Of a stretch of 64,000 bases of DNA, positions 47,788 through 58,840 are shown one piece after another. The DNA comes from Cryptomeria japonica (Eukaryota; Streptophyta; Pinopsida; Cupressales; Cupressaceae), in assembly GCF_030272615.1 (NCBI RefSeq), contig NC_081410.1:507245942-507309941 (forward strand), written 5' to 3'. Positions within the stretch are counted from its first letter, which is position 1, and the number at the start of each line of letters is the position of its first letter. The notes beneath the pieces are model-generated. The model made no database searches, had not been told where the DNA came from, and saw only the letters and a list, made by a program, of their open reading frames with translations. The position numbers and the translations under genes are program-made.

Positions 47788-48330
47788 ATCGGTAAAGGTA
47801 TGAAGGGACATCAAAGTTAGATCTTAACAGTTCCTATTTTATCATGTACTTAATTCCAAAATCTGCATAGCTAAGATGCATTAGCAAGTTTGAAATTCTA
47901 TCTAGTCATCTGGAGCACCAAAGTAATCAGTAAATGCAAGAGACCTGTCTAGTCGGTAAATGCAGGAAATTTGTCTAATCGGTAAAAGGCAAAAAGGAAG
48001 GCAATCGGTTTAGTGGAACTGAGTGCATTTAATGTTTTTTGACCTAACCGCACGGAGCCCGACAAGGTAAAATGTGTACTTAAGGCACTTTGCGCGGTCA
48101 TTTTACACTTACCTAGTTTTCAGAGAGCAGAGCTAAGCGATTCAAAGGTGATCAAACACCTCTCGAGTGAACTTCAAGGTATTTACACATCGATCTCAAG
48201 CATTTTTTAGAGCTAGTTAACTAGGAAATATCAGTGTGATTATCTATTTTATATTTACTAAGTGAAAGCATTTTGTTGGTTAAGTTTCAAACCCTAATAT
48301 TTTTTCGTTAGTAGATATCCTGAGTTTGTA
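47788..48330 (+). promoter_or_regulatory. Spacer between gag and ORF2; possible promoter and 5' leader intron
   Basis: Non-coding. A GC-richer block (CCGCACGGAGCCCGACAAGG, about 48048-48067) and TTTGCGCGGTCATTTTACAC are followed by a leader-like stretch. A GT near 48179 (TTCAAG/GTATTTACAC) and an AG at about 48314 (TTTCGTTAGTAG) could bound a ~135-base intron ending shortly before the ATG at 48331. A T-rich run precedes the AG. This would give ORF2 its own transcript, which is inference from sequence patterns only. Confidence 0.3.
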
Positions 48331-51300
48331 ATGGCTCCAAAGATTCAAAAATCCACTGTTGTTGAAACCATTGAGAAGCCCTCATTGAAATATTCCCTAC
48401 CTCCCAAAGTAGCATCTGAACCGGATGATAAAATGACATTTTCACTCATTCCGGATAGGGTTATGCTAGTTGAGGATGTTAGATTTTTCACCAAATGTTG
48501 TGTTGAGGAACTAGGTCATACCAAGATCAAGGACATGTATGATGAACTTTCCACCGATGGGAACCTGGAAAGCAAATTTGAGCATATCAAAGTCAAGGGA
48601 TTGACCGAAGCCCTAGCCTATCCCCGTGTCTTCAAACCCCAATGGGTCAAGTTTGTTCTGAGCAGAGTTCATGATGATTTCATGTGGTTAGAGGAGAAAC
48701 CATTCAAAATCACCAAGGAAATCATTCACTTGATAACCGGATACCCTATATACGACCATGCCTGAGCTCAGAAGATGATATCATAGAAAGAATTGATCAC
48801 TTTAACCAGAGTTGAATCTGATTGCAGAGGTCTGAAATTGAACAATGTGATAGATGTTGAACTAAAGTTTGCAATTAGAGTCATAGGTTATTGTTTCTTT
48901 CAATCGGCAAGGGAAAACAGTGTACCATGTGTAGTTGTTGATTTAGCATATAAAATTGTGAAGAAGGGAATGAAGATTGATCTTTGTGAAGTGTTGTTGA
49001 AGAATCTGTTTGAAAATCTAAACACCATAAGAAAGCTGAAGAAGAACAACTCGACTAACACACTGAAGTTTGGATCACTCTTGGTATGCATGTTTTTCTA
49101 TTTTCAGAAATTCTTTCCATCTGTCGGTAACGTAGTTTGGGAGCTACACCGACCAATCACCCATCAAATAAATGACTTCATCAAACAACTAGGTGATAAC
49201 TTTAATGAGATATGGATGATTACTTCAGCAAGTTTCAGGAAAGGATGCATAATAGGTACCAGATCCCACCTCAGCTTGTGGAGAAATATAAGGATGATAT
49301 ATGTTTTGAAGTAGACACCGACTACTATTATGTTAATGCAGTAGAACCAAGGACTCAATCTCTACCATCCATGGGCTATGAAATGGATTTTGACATTTCA
49401 CAACAGCAGATAGATGCCTTTCTTGCACTTCCAAGGCATGCTATAGAAATCAGGTACGAAACCTATGAAGAGGTTAAAGAAAAAGTTAAGATGAGCATTG
49501 TAGTACCTAAGGCTACAAGGAGAGCAACTAAAATGATTAAAGTGTTAACTGAGAAATTTGGAGAAGGTTGTTCCTCCACTCCTATCAAGAGTGAACTACT
49601 TGCAATTGAGGAAGAATCTGAAGCTCATGAAGTTGATGTTACTTTGAGCACCAAATTGCCAAAAGGCAAAATTTTGAAAAGGAAGAAACAAGACTCATCA
49701 CAGGTATCACCGACTCCTCCAGAAAAGCGACCTAAAACTAGATCATCTGCGGTGTCACCGAGTAAGAAGCAGAAAAATGTTGCAATGCCTAAGGTCACAA
49801 GGACTTATAAGAAAACGCCTCGGAAACTCATTTTGAGCAAAGAGTCAAGTGACACAGAGTCTAAAGATGTAAGCAAATTTCAGATTGTCAAAAGTACAAA
49901 GGAAGATGTACACAATGTTGAAAATTTTTGTACAAAATTGAAACAATATGGTGGATTTGGAGCTTTTAGATATGTGAAATATGATTCCAGAAATGAAGAT
50001 GAAAAGAGACAAATAGAAGAAGCAGTAGTATGTACACTACTTAAATTCCGAATAGTCCCATTGGAAGTGACTGATTTCCTTCCTAAACATTGTATTCACA
50101 TATTGACACCAAGTGGCAATATGCTATGGACTCGGAGAAACAGGTTAGAGAAAGACTTTTGGTACATCTCTTTCCAGACATGTCGGTAGATGAAATTAAA
50201 GAACATTTAAAGACCTCACAGACAAACTTTCAAGTAAAGAAGAGAGCATTGAAAATGATGAACGGTCTTTATCTTGAAGTCGAGAATGAAACTAAGGAAA
50301 AATGGCAAGAAATATTTTGACTCAAGAATGATGAACCTCATGCTGAACCTCAAAGTGAAGTCGAAATAGTTGACATCACCGAACAAGATCTTGCTGAAAC
50401 TATTCAATTAGAGGAGGATGTCATGGCTATTGAGGATCAGGGACAAGAAATGATAGAAGGCAAAGCCTATGCCAAACTGGTATCCAGTGAATCAGTTTTG
50501 GAACAAGTCAAGTCATATCCTCCGATCACTCAACAAGTCCCAACCGAGCATCCTAAGGATACTGATCAAGGGAAAGGGGGTCAATAGTCTACCAAAGGAG
50601 AATCTACTTCTCAGACCGCTAGGGAACAGACTTCTCAAGCACCTGCAAGCACAGAAACTGTTACCACCGAGACCCCAAGCACATAAGCACTGAAGGACAC
50701 AACAGAGGCTACAGGAACTGACAAAAGTGTTTCCTTTACCGAGCAACCTACCGAGGATGATGAAGCCTCCAAAGCCATTGTACTAGTTCAACTGATGAAA
50801 GCCTCATCATCTAGAGACAAGAAAATGAAGAAACATAGTTTCAAGATAAATCTATCTAAGCCCATTGTGCTGCCAAATATTGACATCTCTAAACTGAAAG
50901 GGAAAGCACTCATTGAATTCAAAGAGCTATGCAAAGCTAAAGCTAAATAGGAAAGACATATGGCTATTCAGAAAAAGAACCGTGTACTTCAGAAGGTTAA
51001 GGCATTATTGTCGGACATGCTACCTGAAGCTACCATGAATAAAGATGCTGCCATCCATATGCAACTGGATGAACTCCTCACTCAATTAGAAGCATCACGA
51101 GTAGATGCATCTGAATACCTCAGCAAGCTGAAGGATAAAGAGCTAACTGCAAAAATGGTTGAAGAAGTGCAGAAAGAAATTGCTGTAGGTAAAGTTAAAT
51201 TTGTTGGATTCATAATTGAGTTGTCCCCTTAACTTAAGCATATTCTTTATTTATTTCAAAATCTCTATACATTCTCTTTATTCATTAAGGATATCAAAAA

Positions 51301-51700
51301 TAAAACCGAAGTCATTGAACAAGAGATCACTGATCTCTCCAATACATTGACTACCAAGCCAAATTCTATTCAGAATTTCTACACCAAATTGCAAACTCTT
51401 ATGGCTCAACAGTTGGAACTTCGAAATGAAGAGCACAAGATCAGGATGGATATAGTGACTCTTCAGAGATTATTCATTCCTCATCTTTCATCTGTTCAAG
51501 AGAAGATCAATCGAGCCACTCATTTATCCACTCAACCAGAGGGAAGCACACTAGATGGTCTGATCTCACTCCTAGCTGACATTTCAGCTCAGAATTCATT
51601 AATGGCAAGTGTCAAGGATGCACTTATCACCACTCTCACCGATGCCAGTACCAAGTACAAATCCATTTCTGACCAGTTGCCTCCAATGAATGGTAACTAG
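48331..51700 (+). pseudogene. ORF2 of element E: ~1,120-codon protein of unknown function
   Basis: The start is ATG 48331 (MAPKIQKSTVVETIEKP). The frame runs 48331-49210 (stops at 48763 and near 48784), shifts by one at about 49205-49212, continues 49212 to about 50090, shifts again, then runs to the stop at 51698. In-frame stops lie near 50318, 50586, 50684 and 50948. Regions are: an N-terminal globular part with ALAYPRVFKPQWVKFVLSRV and FKITKEIIHLITGYP; a second part with FFYFQKFFPSVG; a strongly basic segment with KRKKQDSS, PPEKRPKTRS and SPSKKQK, resembling nuclear localisation signals; an acidic, Thr/Glu/Pro-rich stretch; and a C-terminal helical part with QLEASRVDASEYLSKLKD. The N-terminal pattern weakly recalls unknown ORFs described in other plant retrotransposons (ATHILA ORF1-like proteins). 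I recognise no catalytic motif. Confidence 0.7.
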
Positions 51701-52056
51701 TTTTGATGTTTGTCAAAAAGGGGGAGTATAGTATCAAAGTATCAAATGGGGAGTGTAGTATACAGGGGAAGTATACCGAGCAGAACAAAGTATCCAAATG
51801 CACAATTGAATTTAACAGGGGAGCAGTAAACACCGAGCAGTGATCAAAGAGCAAAGAACAAGTGCAGTAAACACAGAACATTGATCACCAAGCATGCAAA
51901 ATCAGAATTATGTACAGTATATTGATAAGGGGAGTATACCTAAGCATACTATTTATTGACTATTGTATATACTGTTAGTTTAGTCAAATTTTGTAAGTAT
52001 ATAGATTTTGAGTTATGACTTTGTAAGGAGTTTTGTCAAACATTTCAAAACTAATG
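51701..52056 (+). other. 3' non-coding region of element E
   Basis: No gene. It includes AAAAAGGGGGAGTATAG (about 51715), a second polypurine-like tract typical of the sequence after Copia pol, and several short repeats of ACCGAG and GGGGAGTATA. Confidence 0.7.
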
Positions 52057-52070
52057 TCAAAAAGGGAGAT
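52057..52070 (+). promoter_or_regulatory. Polypurine tract of element E
   Basis: TCAAAAAGGGAGAT lies directly before TGTTACTATTC, the start of the 3' LTR. Confidence 0.8.
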
Positions 52071-53273
52071 TGTTACTATTCACTAAGTTGTCATTAGTTT
52101 TATATCCAAAGTCATTCTATATACTCTAGTTGGTTAATACTACTGGAACATTCAGTCCATAAGCACTAAAGCAGTCGGTTATAGAAGATAGAAGTCACAG
52201 AGTCTAGTATACACCGAGCTGTCTACCGAGGAATGTTCTATGTCTACCGAGCAGCAAAGAAGGTATACCGAGTAACTTAAACCAAGTGAAAACATGTTAC
52301 CAGATTCATTGAACCTGGACACATGTGTGGAAACATGTTACAAGATCGAGGAACAAAGAATCGTTATCACATAGGAAATTGCACTTCTAGATTGTGTATG
52401 ATTTTGAGGACATCTATCCTATGAAATAATTTCTAGGGTTATTCATTAGATGAATCTTGTTTGTAAGATCGATGCATGAGCAAGATCACAGTCCTAAGAG
52501 ATCTATTTATATGCAGAATGATTTAAGGATCAAAGACGAGAAAAAGAGTATGAGACATGTGTGATAGATAAGTTGAAAAAAAATATCATGAGAAAGCACA
52601 ATGTGTTATGACTATTATGACTATCATAAATATTCAGAGGTCACCGAGAAATATTTCAAAGAACAGTTAAGGGACAAAGTAAACAGAAGGGCTTACCGAG
52701 TTGATTTATCAATTATCAAGGTATGCTATGAGCAAGGTAATATTATATTGAGAACATAGAATCTGCTATAACATTTCAGATGTAAAGTTGTAGATATTTG
52801 TAAATATTTTGTTGAATTATTTTGAGTTGTAATAGAAACCTTTAATAGGGTAAAAGACTCTAACAAAGTCTGTAAATTGTAAAGCCTTTAACCAAGTGCA
52901 GCATTTAGTTTAAGTGTTGTAAAATCCTTTAGCAAGGTAGATCTAAATATCTTGATACTCCTAACAGGGTAAGCTATCAGAAATAGCTAAAACATGTAGC
53001 TCTAACCGAGCAACCTTTATTATTGTAGTAGTGAAGTTGTGGGTGCCATCCCCACCGCAGTTTTTTTCTCTAACCAAGAGTTTCTACGTAACCAAAATAT
53101 ATATGTTATGGAGTGAAATATGTATGAATGTCATTTCTATGTTTTAGCTTTATATTATGTTTCAGCAATAGTCAGTTTATGCTTAACAGTAAAGCTATTA
53201 TATAAGAAAATTTTTAAAGTACTGATTCACCCCTCCCCTCTCAGTACATTAGCTTTCCTAATTGGACCTAACA
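52071..53273 (+). repeat. 3' LTR of element E
   Basis: 1,203 bases pairing with 45175-46374 end to end, followed by CTTAG. Confidence 0.93.
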
Positions 53274-53278
53274 CTTAG

Positions 53279-55480
53279 TTAGTCTATTTATTTTTCACAT
53301 GGGTTCTATATTATTATAAAATAATTTTGAAGAATGTTGTTTGAGATTTAACTAGAGTATAAATAATAAGAATATAAAATTTATGTATCATGTCAATTGC
53401 GAGTATTATACATTTTCTTAGCATACCTTTACAGCTAGATTATTTGAGTGCATTGTTATGGGTTTGTTGACAAGGTACCTAACATGGACATTAGATCTAA
53501 ACACACAACAAATGCATGCACTAGTGTTATCTTTTTAGTAAGACCAAGTATCCCATAAATATACCAATAATAGATATTTTATATAACCATCATTATATAG
53601 AATAAATCATATTTAGAATTCAAATAATTTAGATTATAAATTATCTTTTGACAACATTAATAGCCATAACTAGGATGCAAGCTACAGATAACCATTTCCT
53701 TTTCTACGAAAAAAAGAAAGAACTGTATGCCCACTAGGTACTTGGTTACTATATGCTAGAAGAATTTCACATGCATCAAAGGGAATTGATGAGGTGGCCT
53801 TACAAATTTTGTGATGTAAAGACTCTTCATTCTACTGTCTAAGCTTATAGTTGTTTCCTCTCTAATAATATTAAAATAAAATCATCAACCAAACAAAACC
53901 AAGTTATATTAAGAGCTCTTATATCTAGATCTCCCTAGTTCTCATTAGTCATATTTGTAGGTTCGTTTGACTTCCACACCAATGCCTTAAATATTCATTT
54001 TTGGACTAAAAAATCATGTATCTTGAGCTTCCAAAACTCAAATTTATTCTTCTCATTTAACTTTCCCACCTTGAACTTTGTATTCCAAACGTTCACCATT
54101 TCATGTTGTAAAAACAAACAACAAATCCTAACAAAGTTTCTGCAAAAAGAAATGCTTTAATATCAGTTGTCTAACCATACAAAATCATATAAATTTGTAG
54201 CATAGGTTAATTTAAAATAGAAAAGAGATGATAAAATAAAAAAATATTATAACATCCAATGAGATAAATATTTATGTGGTAAAAGCCTAACAATATGCCA
54301 AGAAAATGTCCATGGAGAAAAAATATCAACGTTCTTATTGTAAAGAATAATTTAAATCTTCACACTGCTAATACTATTACACAACTAATTTGATTTTAGA
54401 CATACAAAGATATGTATAATATATTTCAAAATTTAAATACCACCATCAAACAATAAAAGAAACTAGATTTTTTTGTTAAGGAAATTATAGAATATCTCTT
54501 AAGGAAAAAGTAGTTATTTAAGATGAGATGAGATAACAATTTTTCATTACTTTGTTGTCATATTCTAATATTTTCAAAATATCTAATTTAACACTATTAC
54601 TGGTCAACGCATGACAAAACATAACCTTGGAAATTACTCATGTTCAATTTCAAATGCATTATATATACACATGTGTATGCATCTCAGTGTGTCTATGAAC
54701 ATTAGGATTCATCTCAACAAGATATTTCAAGGTTTACATAATAAAAACTAAAATCTCAAATTGACAAAGAATTCAATATTTTCCATATTAAAAAAGGTAA
54801 TAAGAGAAAGAACTAGGATGCTTGTCAAATATTGGCATGATCAAATATTTGTTTCTTCATTTAAGCATTTCGCTTCCTTAATATGCTTGGGGTTTTGATA
54901 CTCCCATACATAATTTTTATCTAGCGAACCCTAATAAAGCTTTTACATCTATCTTAGGAAAAAGGGGGTAATTAGACAAGGAATTCATGTTGATATCTAG
55001 GAAGTAGCTAAGAGTGGACCAAAAAAATGTTTTTCTAGAATTTTTTGGGTGAGCGGTCCCTTTGTTAACTATTGAGACTTGAATTAGGGTTTTAATGACC
55101 GCTTTTTCCAAAACAAAAGTTTATACAAATATGACAAAGAAAATTGGAAATTTCACTTATTCAAGAATGACAAGATCAAAATTTGAACTTCATAATGGAA
55201 TATTGGTCAAAAATATATTCTATGTCATATGATGCTAGCTTTGCCTAAATTAGTGATTTGTTCTCAACGAACTGAGATGTCATATAATTATTTATTTCAC
55301 ATCACAAAAAATATGATTTTTGTAGAAAACAACCAAGCCTTACTTCATTGTTGAAATTCAAATATCATGCCATGGTTGTAATCATTATACCTTTATTTGA
55401 GAGTTATTTTTAAAAATGAGTGTTTGGAACAAAGAGATCTTTTATCTTCATAAAACTACTTCAAATCAAACAAGATTTTT
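53279..55480 (-). mobile_element. Relic X': second copy of the decayed Copia gag element
   Basis: Collinear with relic X but without its three insertions. The minus strand has the degenerate primer site near 54148-54166 (CTGATATTAAAGC), followed by a gag fragment. Similarity to X begins directly after the target duplication of element E and fades near 55480 (CATAAAACTACTTC). Either this is a second insertion of the same family or a segmental duplication. The flanks do not settle it. Confidence 0.65.
53760..54105 (-). pseudogene. Copia gag N-terminal fragment in relic X'
   Basis: The minus strand reads NTKFKVGKLNEKNKFEFWKL, then KIHDFLVQK, SNEPTNMTNEN, GDLDIRALNITWFCLVDD. This is the UBN2-type gag pattern, with a stop after FLVQK and another before GDLD. 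It is slightly better preserved than the copy in X, and the two copies carry different lesions. Confidence 0.78.
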
Positions 55481-57453
55481 TTGAATTATTTAGCAACATG
55501 TTAGAACATGAAGTTCTTATGAGAAGTAAGTGGTTCCTGAATATATCATTAAGGTTCAACTAGTTATATTATGTCATGTCAACTTTTTTATAATTTCTAT
55601 TAGTAAACACACCATATTAACTTGCATATATTTGACTTCTTATAATCTCAATCTTAGCTAAATAAATATGAATAATTTTATTTTAAGATAAAATTAAACA
55701 CATAGATCAATTGTAGCATCACATTATTGTTTCTAAGACTTTAACCTATGATTTTTTAATACTCCTTAATGCTAGAAGCTTTTACCATGGTTAAACTACC
55801 AACAAATACTTTGACCATGCAATGTGAATCGTGTGGCATTCTCTCTTCACATTCGTAGCAACCCATTGAAAAAGACTTGATGCGTGTTGCATGCTTAGTT
55901 TGAACATCCATTCATAGGGTAAAGGATCTAGATGTCACTAATGTACCAATAACTACTATGTTCTTGCCCACCTAACCCTTCAGTTGCTATCTATAATAAT
56001 AATAGCCATCCACTTCTACACCAAGCAGTTAAAATTTGAATATTTATTTGGAGGAGATGTGAAACATTATTGGTAACTATAGTGCATGTATTCTAGTGTA
56101 TTTATGCATAAGTATTTGTAAAATAATTTATTTGAGGAATATGTATTAGATCATTTGTTAGAAAAAACTAGGACATACTTTTGTGCACATGAAGAATCTT
56201 TTTACATTCTTTGTACCACGACAAAAACCAAAACAATAAACTTTTAAAATACATTCGAAAAAATTAAAAAAAATATATATAAATCTGATATACCAATTAA
56301 AAACCGAAGATTAAGATGCGTGGCTACTTGAGCCTTTCCCTATAACCCATGTGTTCCAAGGAAACACTATGACCTTAAAGAGCAGTAAGCGATTTTTTGG
56401 TTTCAGGAAAACATCAATTTATGAGCTCAGTTGACTCGGGGGCTCTTCACACGTGAGCCTTTTATTTTTCCTTAACAATGAACTTAGCCTCATGAGAAGT
56501 TTGGGTGTGTGACATATCAAGTGGAATCCTACCAATTTGTTAATTTTGCGAATAATGGTAGGATTTGATTTATGCACATTGGAATATGGCAGAACAAACT
56601 ATGATCAATGTATGAGATTCCTTGTTTAAATTGTGTAGTGATTTGAAAGTAGGGAAAAAGGCCAAATGCATTAGTCAGAAGAATAAAATTGTGAATTTGA
56701 GCTCACTGACATTAGAAAGCAAGGTATCCCGTTCAATTTTATAGGAGCAAGGCAGCTTCATTCTGGAGCAAGGCAAGATATCTGAGAGGGTTTTGAGGTA
56801 TGAGTTTTAGATTAGTAGGTGATTTTGGAAACAACAAAAAGTAAGATATCTAGAGTTGCAGCATTCAGAGCCAAGCCTTATAGCGTGGTGATAACTTGGT
56901 TCCTTCCAGAAAGGACAAATAAAAACTGGTTTTTTTCAATCACATTAGTTTTTTATGTTTTGTTTTATGTATTTTTGTAAGCTTTTGGGCCTTCTGTGAT
57001 AAGTGAATCCAAGTATTTGAATTTCCAATACGATTTTGGCTTGTGGGTGTTTGTGACTTGACTCTTTCTGGTATTCACAGTGATTGGTTTGTACGTTTTG
57101 TTGAGCACGTCTGTTTTCTTTTGTTTTGAGTGATTCACATGGTTGATTTTGTGGGTTTCATTGAACATGGAGAAACAATCATTTATATTGAGTGATTTTC
57201 ATGTTTTATCTCTTTGTGGGTTTCATTGAACATGTAGAGACAATACAGACAATAATATAAATTCTCATTGTATTTTCATTTTGAAATCTCTAAATCACCT
57301 ATGACAGCTTTGGTAGCATTAGAAGTCCTTAAATTTTAATTTTAAATTATAACAGATAATAATACCAAATGCATTACAGGAGTGCAACATGAATCTGATA
57401 ATAAAACTACATATGTAATAGCCATGCCAAAACACCTATCAGATGACAATCTA
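55481..57453. other. Gene-free AT-rich region
   Basis: No gene, RNA gene or known repeat is recognised. The right end lies beside the P450 fragment, where the 3' untranslated region of an ancestral gene could have been. There is no clear polyadenylation site. Confidence 0.45.
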
Positions 57454-57797
57454 TTAATTAGGATATTCAGTTGTCAGCCTCCATGAAGGGCGGACAGACA
57501 GTGGATTTTTTCTGGGAACAGTTAATCCAAACTCTTTATCCACATCCACCTCGCCCTCCACAGTCCAGTCAAAGCAATGAAGCAGCTGAGCAAGTGCCAA
57601 CTTAACAACAGAAACACCCATTGAAATTGCAGGGCATCGTCTTCTTCCTGTTCCGAACGGCAGCAAATCGAAGTCCTGACCAGATGAACTGCTCGGGCTT
57701 GAACAGATGAGCGTCTTTCGAAACAGCCTCGTCCAACAGTCACGGCTTCATACACAAACCAATCAATGGAAACCCACAGACCAATGCAATTATACAC
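57454..57797 (-). pseudogene. Cytochrome P450 C-terminal fragment
   Basis: The minus strand contains the P450 heme-binding loop LLPFGTGRRRCPAISMG, with the invariant Cys that ligates heme iron (about 57620-57668). It continues VVKLALAQLLHCFDWTVEGE and LTVPRKNPLSVRPSWRL, ending at 57454. Just upstream, SGQDFD is in the same frame, whereas DEAVSKDAHLFKPEQF (the FxPERF region) is one frame over, so a one-base indel separates them. The usual Gly after the Cys-Pro is Ala. The pattern is that of plant CYP71-clan enzymes (ER-anchored monooxygenases of secondary metabolism), but the family cannot be fixed from ~100 residues. No upstream exon (I-helix, ExxR) is recognisable, so this is a gene remnant. 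Confidence 0.85.
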
Positions 57798-57968
57798 AGA
57801 GTGGGGTCATGTACCTATCGTCTAAGGCAGGTGAAAATCACATGAATATTACAATCTATATTAATATTACTATTAAATACTGCATAAGATCATTATTAGG
57901 CTCCGTATTTTAAGCACATCCCCATGCATACCACCAAGAACAAGGATGTTACTGCCTATAACTTAATA

Positions 57969-58217
57969 ATGTTACAAATGCGGTCGTCGTTGCATCAAAA
58001 GATCGACCTGTTCATGCCCAATACAACTACTAGACTTATAGAATCCACAAGGAGGCGGTTAAGCCATGTCACAATCCCGCCATGTCACAATCCCAAACAC
58101 TGTGATGCACAACACAAGGAGACCAAGGGCACACACTTTACAACAATCTCATCTCTGATACCACTTGTTACAAGTGCGGTTGTCGTTGCACCTTACAAGT
58201 GCGGTTGTCGTTGCACC
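57969..58217 (-). repeat. Partial copy of an LTR end, with a 24-bp direct repeat at its right
   Basis: About 57969-58150 aligns with about 58195-58370 (shared ACTAGACTTATA.AATCCA, AGGAGGCGGTTAAGCCATGTCACAA, TGCACAACACAAGGAGA). At 58169-58217 the words TTACAAGTGCGGTTGTCGTTGCACC occur twice in tandem. Between the copies lies TCTGATACCACTTGTT (about 58152-58167), which on the minus strand reads as a primer-binding-site-like AGTGGTATCAGA. Confidence 0.7.
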
Positions 58218-58840
58218 AAAAGATCAACTGTTAATTCTCGATACAACCACTAGACTTATACAATCCATAGGAGGCGGTTAAGCCATGTCACAAACCTGAG
58301 CGTTGCACTGCACAACACAAGGAGACAAGGGCACTCACCTTGCAACAATAACAACTCTGATCTAATCTGATCCAGGGTGATCTCCCTAAATGCTTTTGAT
58401 TCTTTTCCTTTATATCTCTTAATGTGAGGGAGAGGTCACACCTCTTCATCATGTATTCCCTTTGGCAAGAGACACTCCCTTTCACCATTAGCACCCTTTG
58501 AAAGGATGCAACTCTTCATTATTTCTACCCTTTGAAAGGGACACAACCTTTCACAATCAAATATGTGCTTCTTATTTAAATCAGATTTGCACTTTTGATT
58601 CTAAAATTATCCCTCCTTCAAATGAGTTCTCTTCTCCCTTTTATATATCTCATATTTGGTGGGAGTCACAACTTATCATTTCATTCCTTTTGACCAATCA
58701 TTAACTTTAATCAAATTGTAATTATATTTAATCATATTTTTTATATTTTAATTTATTTTTTATTTTAATTCTTTTGTATTTTAATTTTATTATTATTATT
58801 TATTATTAAATTAAATTTCAAAGTGGGGATATTATAGTCC
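58168..58840 (-). repeat. Probable LTR of a gypsy-type element on the minus strand
   Basis: Minus-strand reading starts TATAATATCCCCACTTTG after the purine-rich GGGTGAGGTGGAC (about 58841-58853) and ends CTTGTAACA. Upstream of the purine tract the minus strand reads TTTCAAGGACAAGCAATTTT, which resembles the sequence before the polypurine tract in plant gypsy elements. It contains two related blocks (CCCTTTGGCAAGAGACACTCC, CCCTTTGAAAGGGACACAACC, about 58460-58555). Confidence 0.5.

Larger units (their letters stand above)
45175..53273 (+). mobile_element. Element E: pol-less Copia-like LTR element with a giant unknown ORF
   Basis: LTRs at 45175-46374 and 52071-53273 both start TGTTACTATTCACTAAG and end GGACCTAACA. 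The duplication CTTAG is at 45170-45174 and 53274-53278. Primer site, gag, a 540-base gap, the unknown ORF, a purine-rich region and a polypurine tract fill 8.1 kb. None of the motifs seen in B and D (DSG protease, integrase, FVDDI, RNase H) is present in any frame. In the first ~320 bases the LTRs differ at about 19 positions, about 16 of them transitions. It must have depended on another element's enzymes. Confidence 0.92.

Noticed and set aside
56965-57168. 67-codon minus-strand frame beside the P450 fragment as a possible upstream or downstream exon
   Set aside because: It lies on the 3' side of the P450 end, is Lys/Asn/His-rich and shows no P450 motif.
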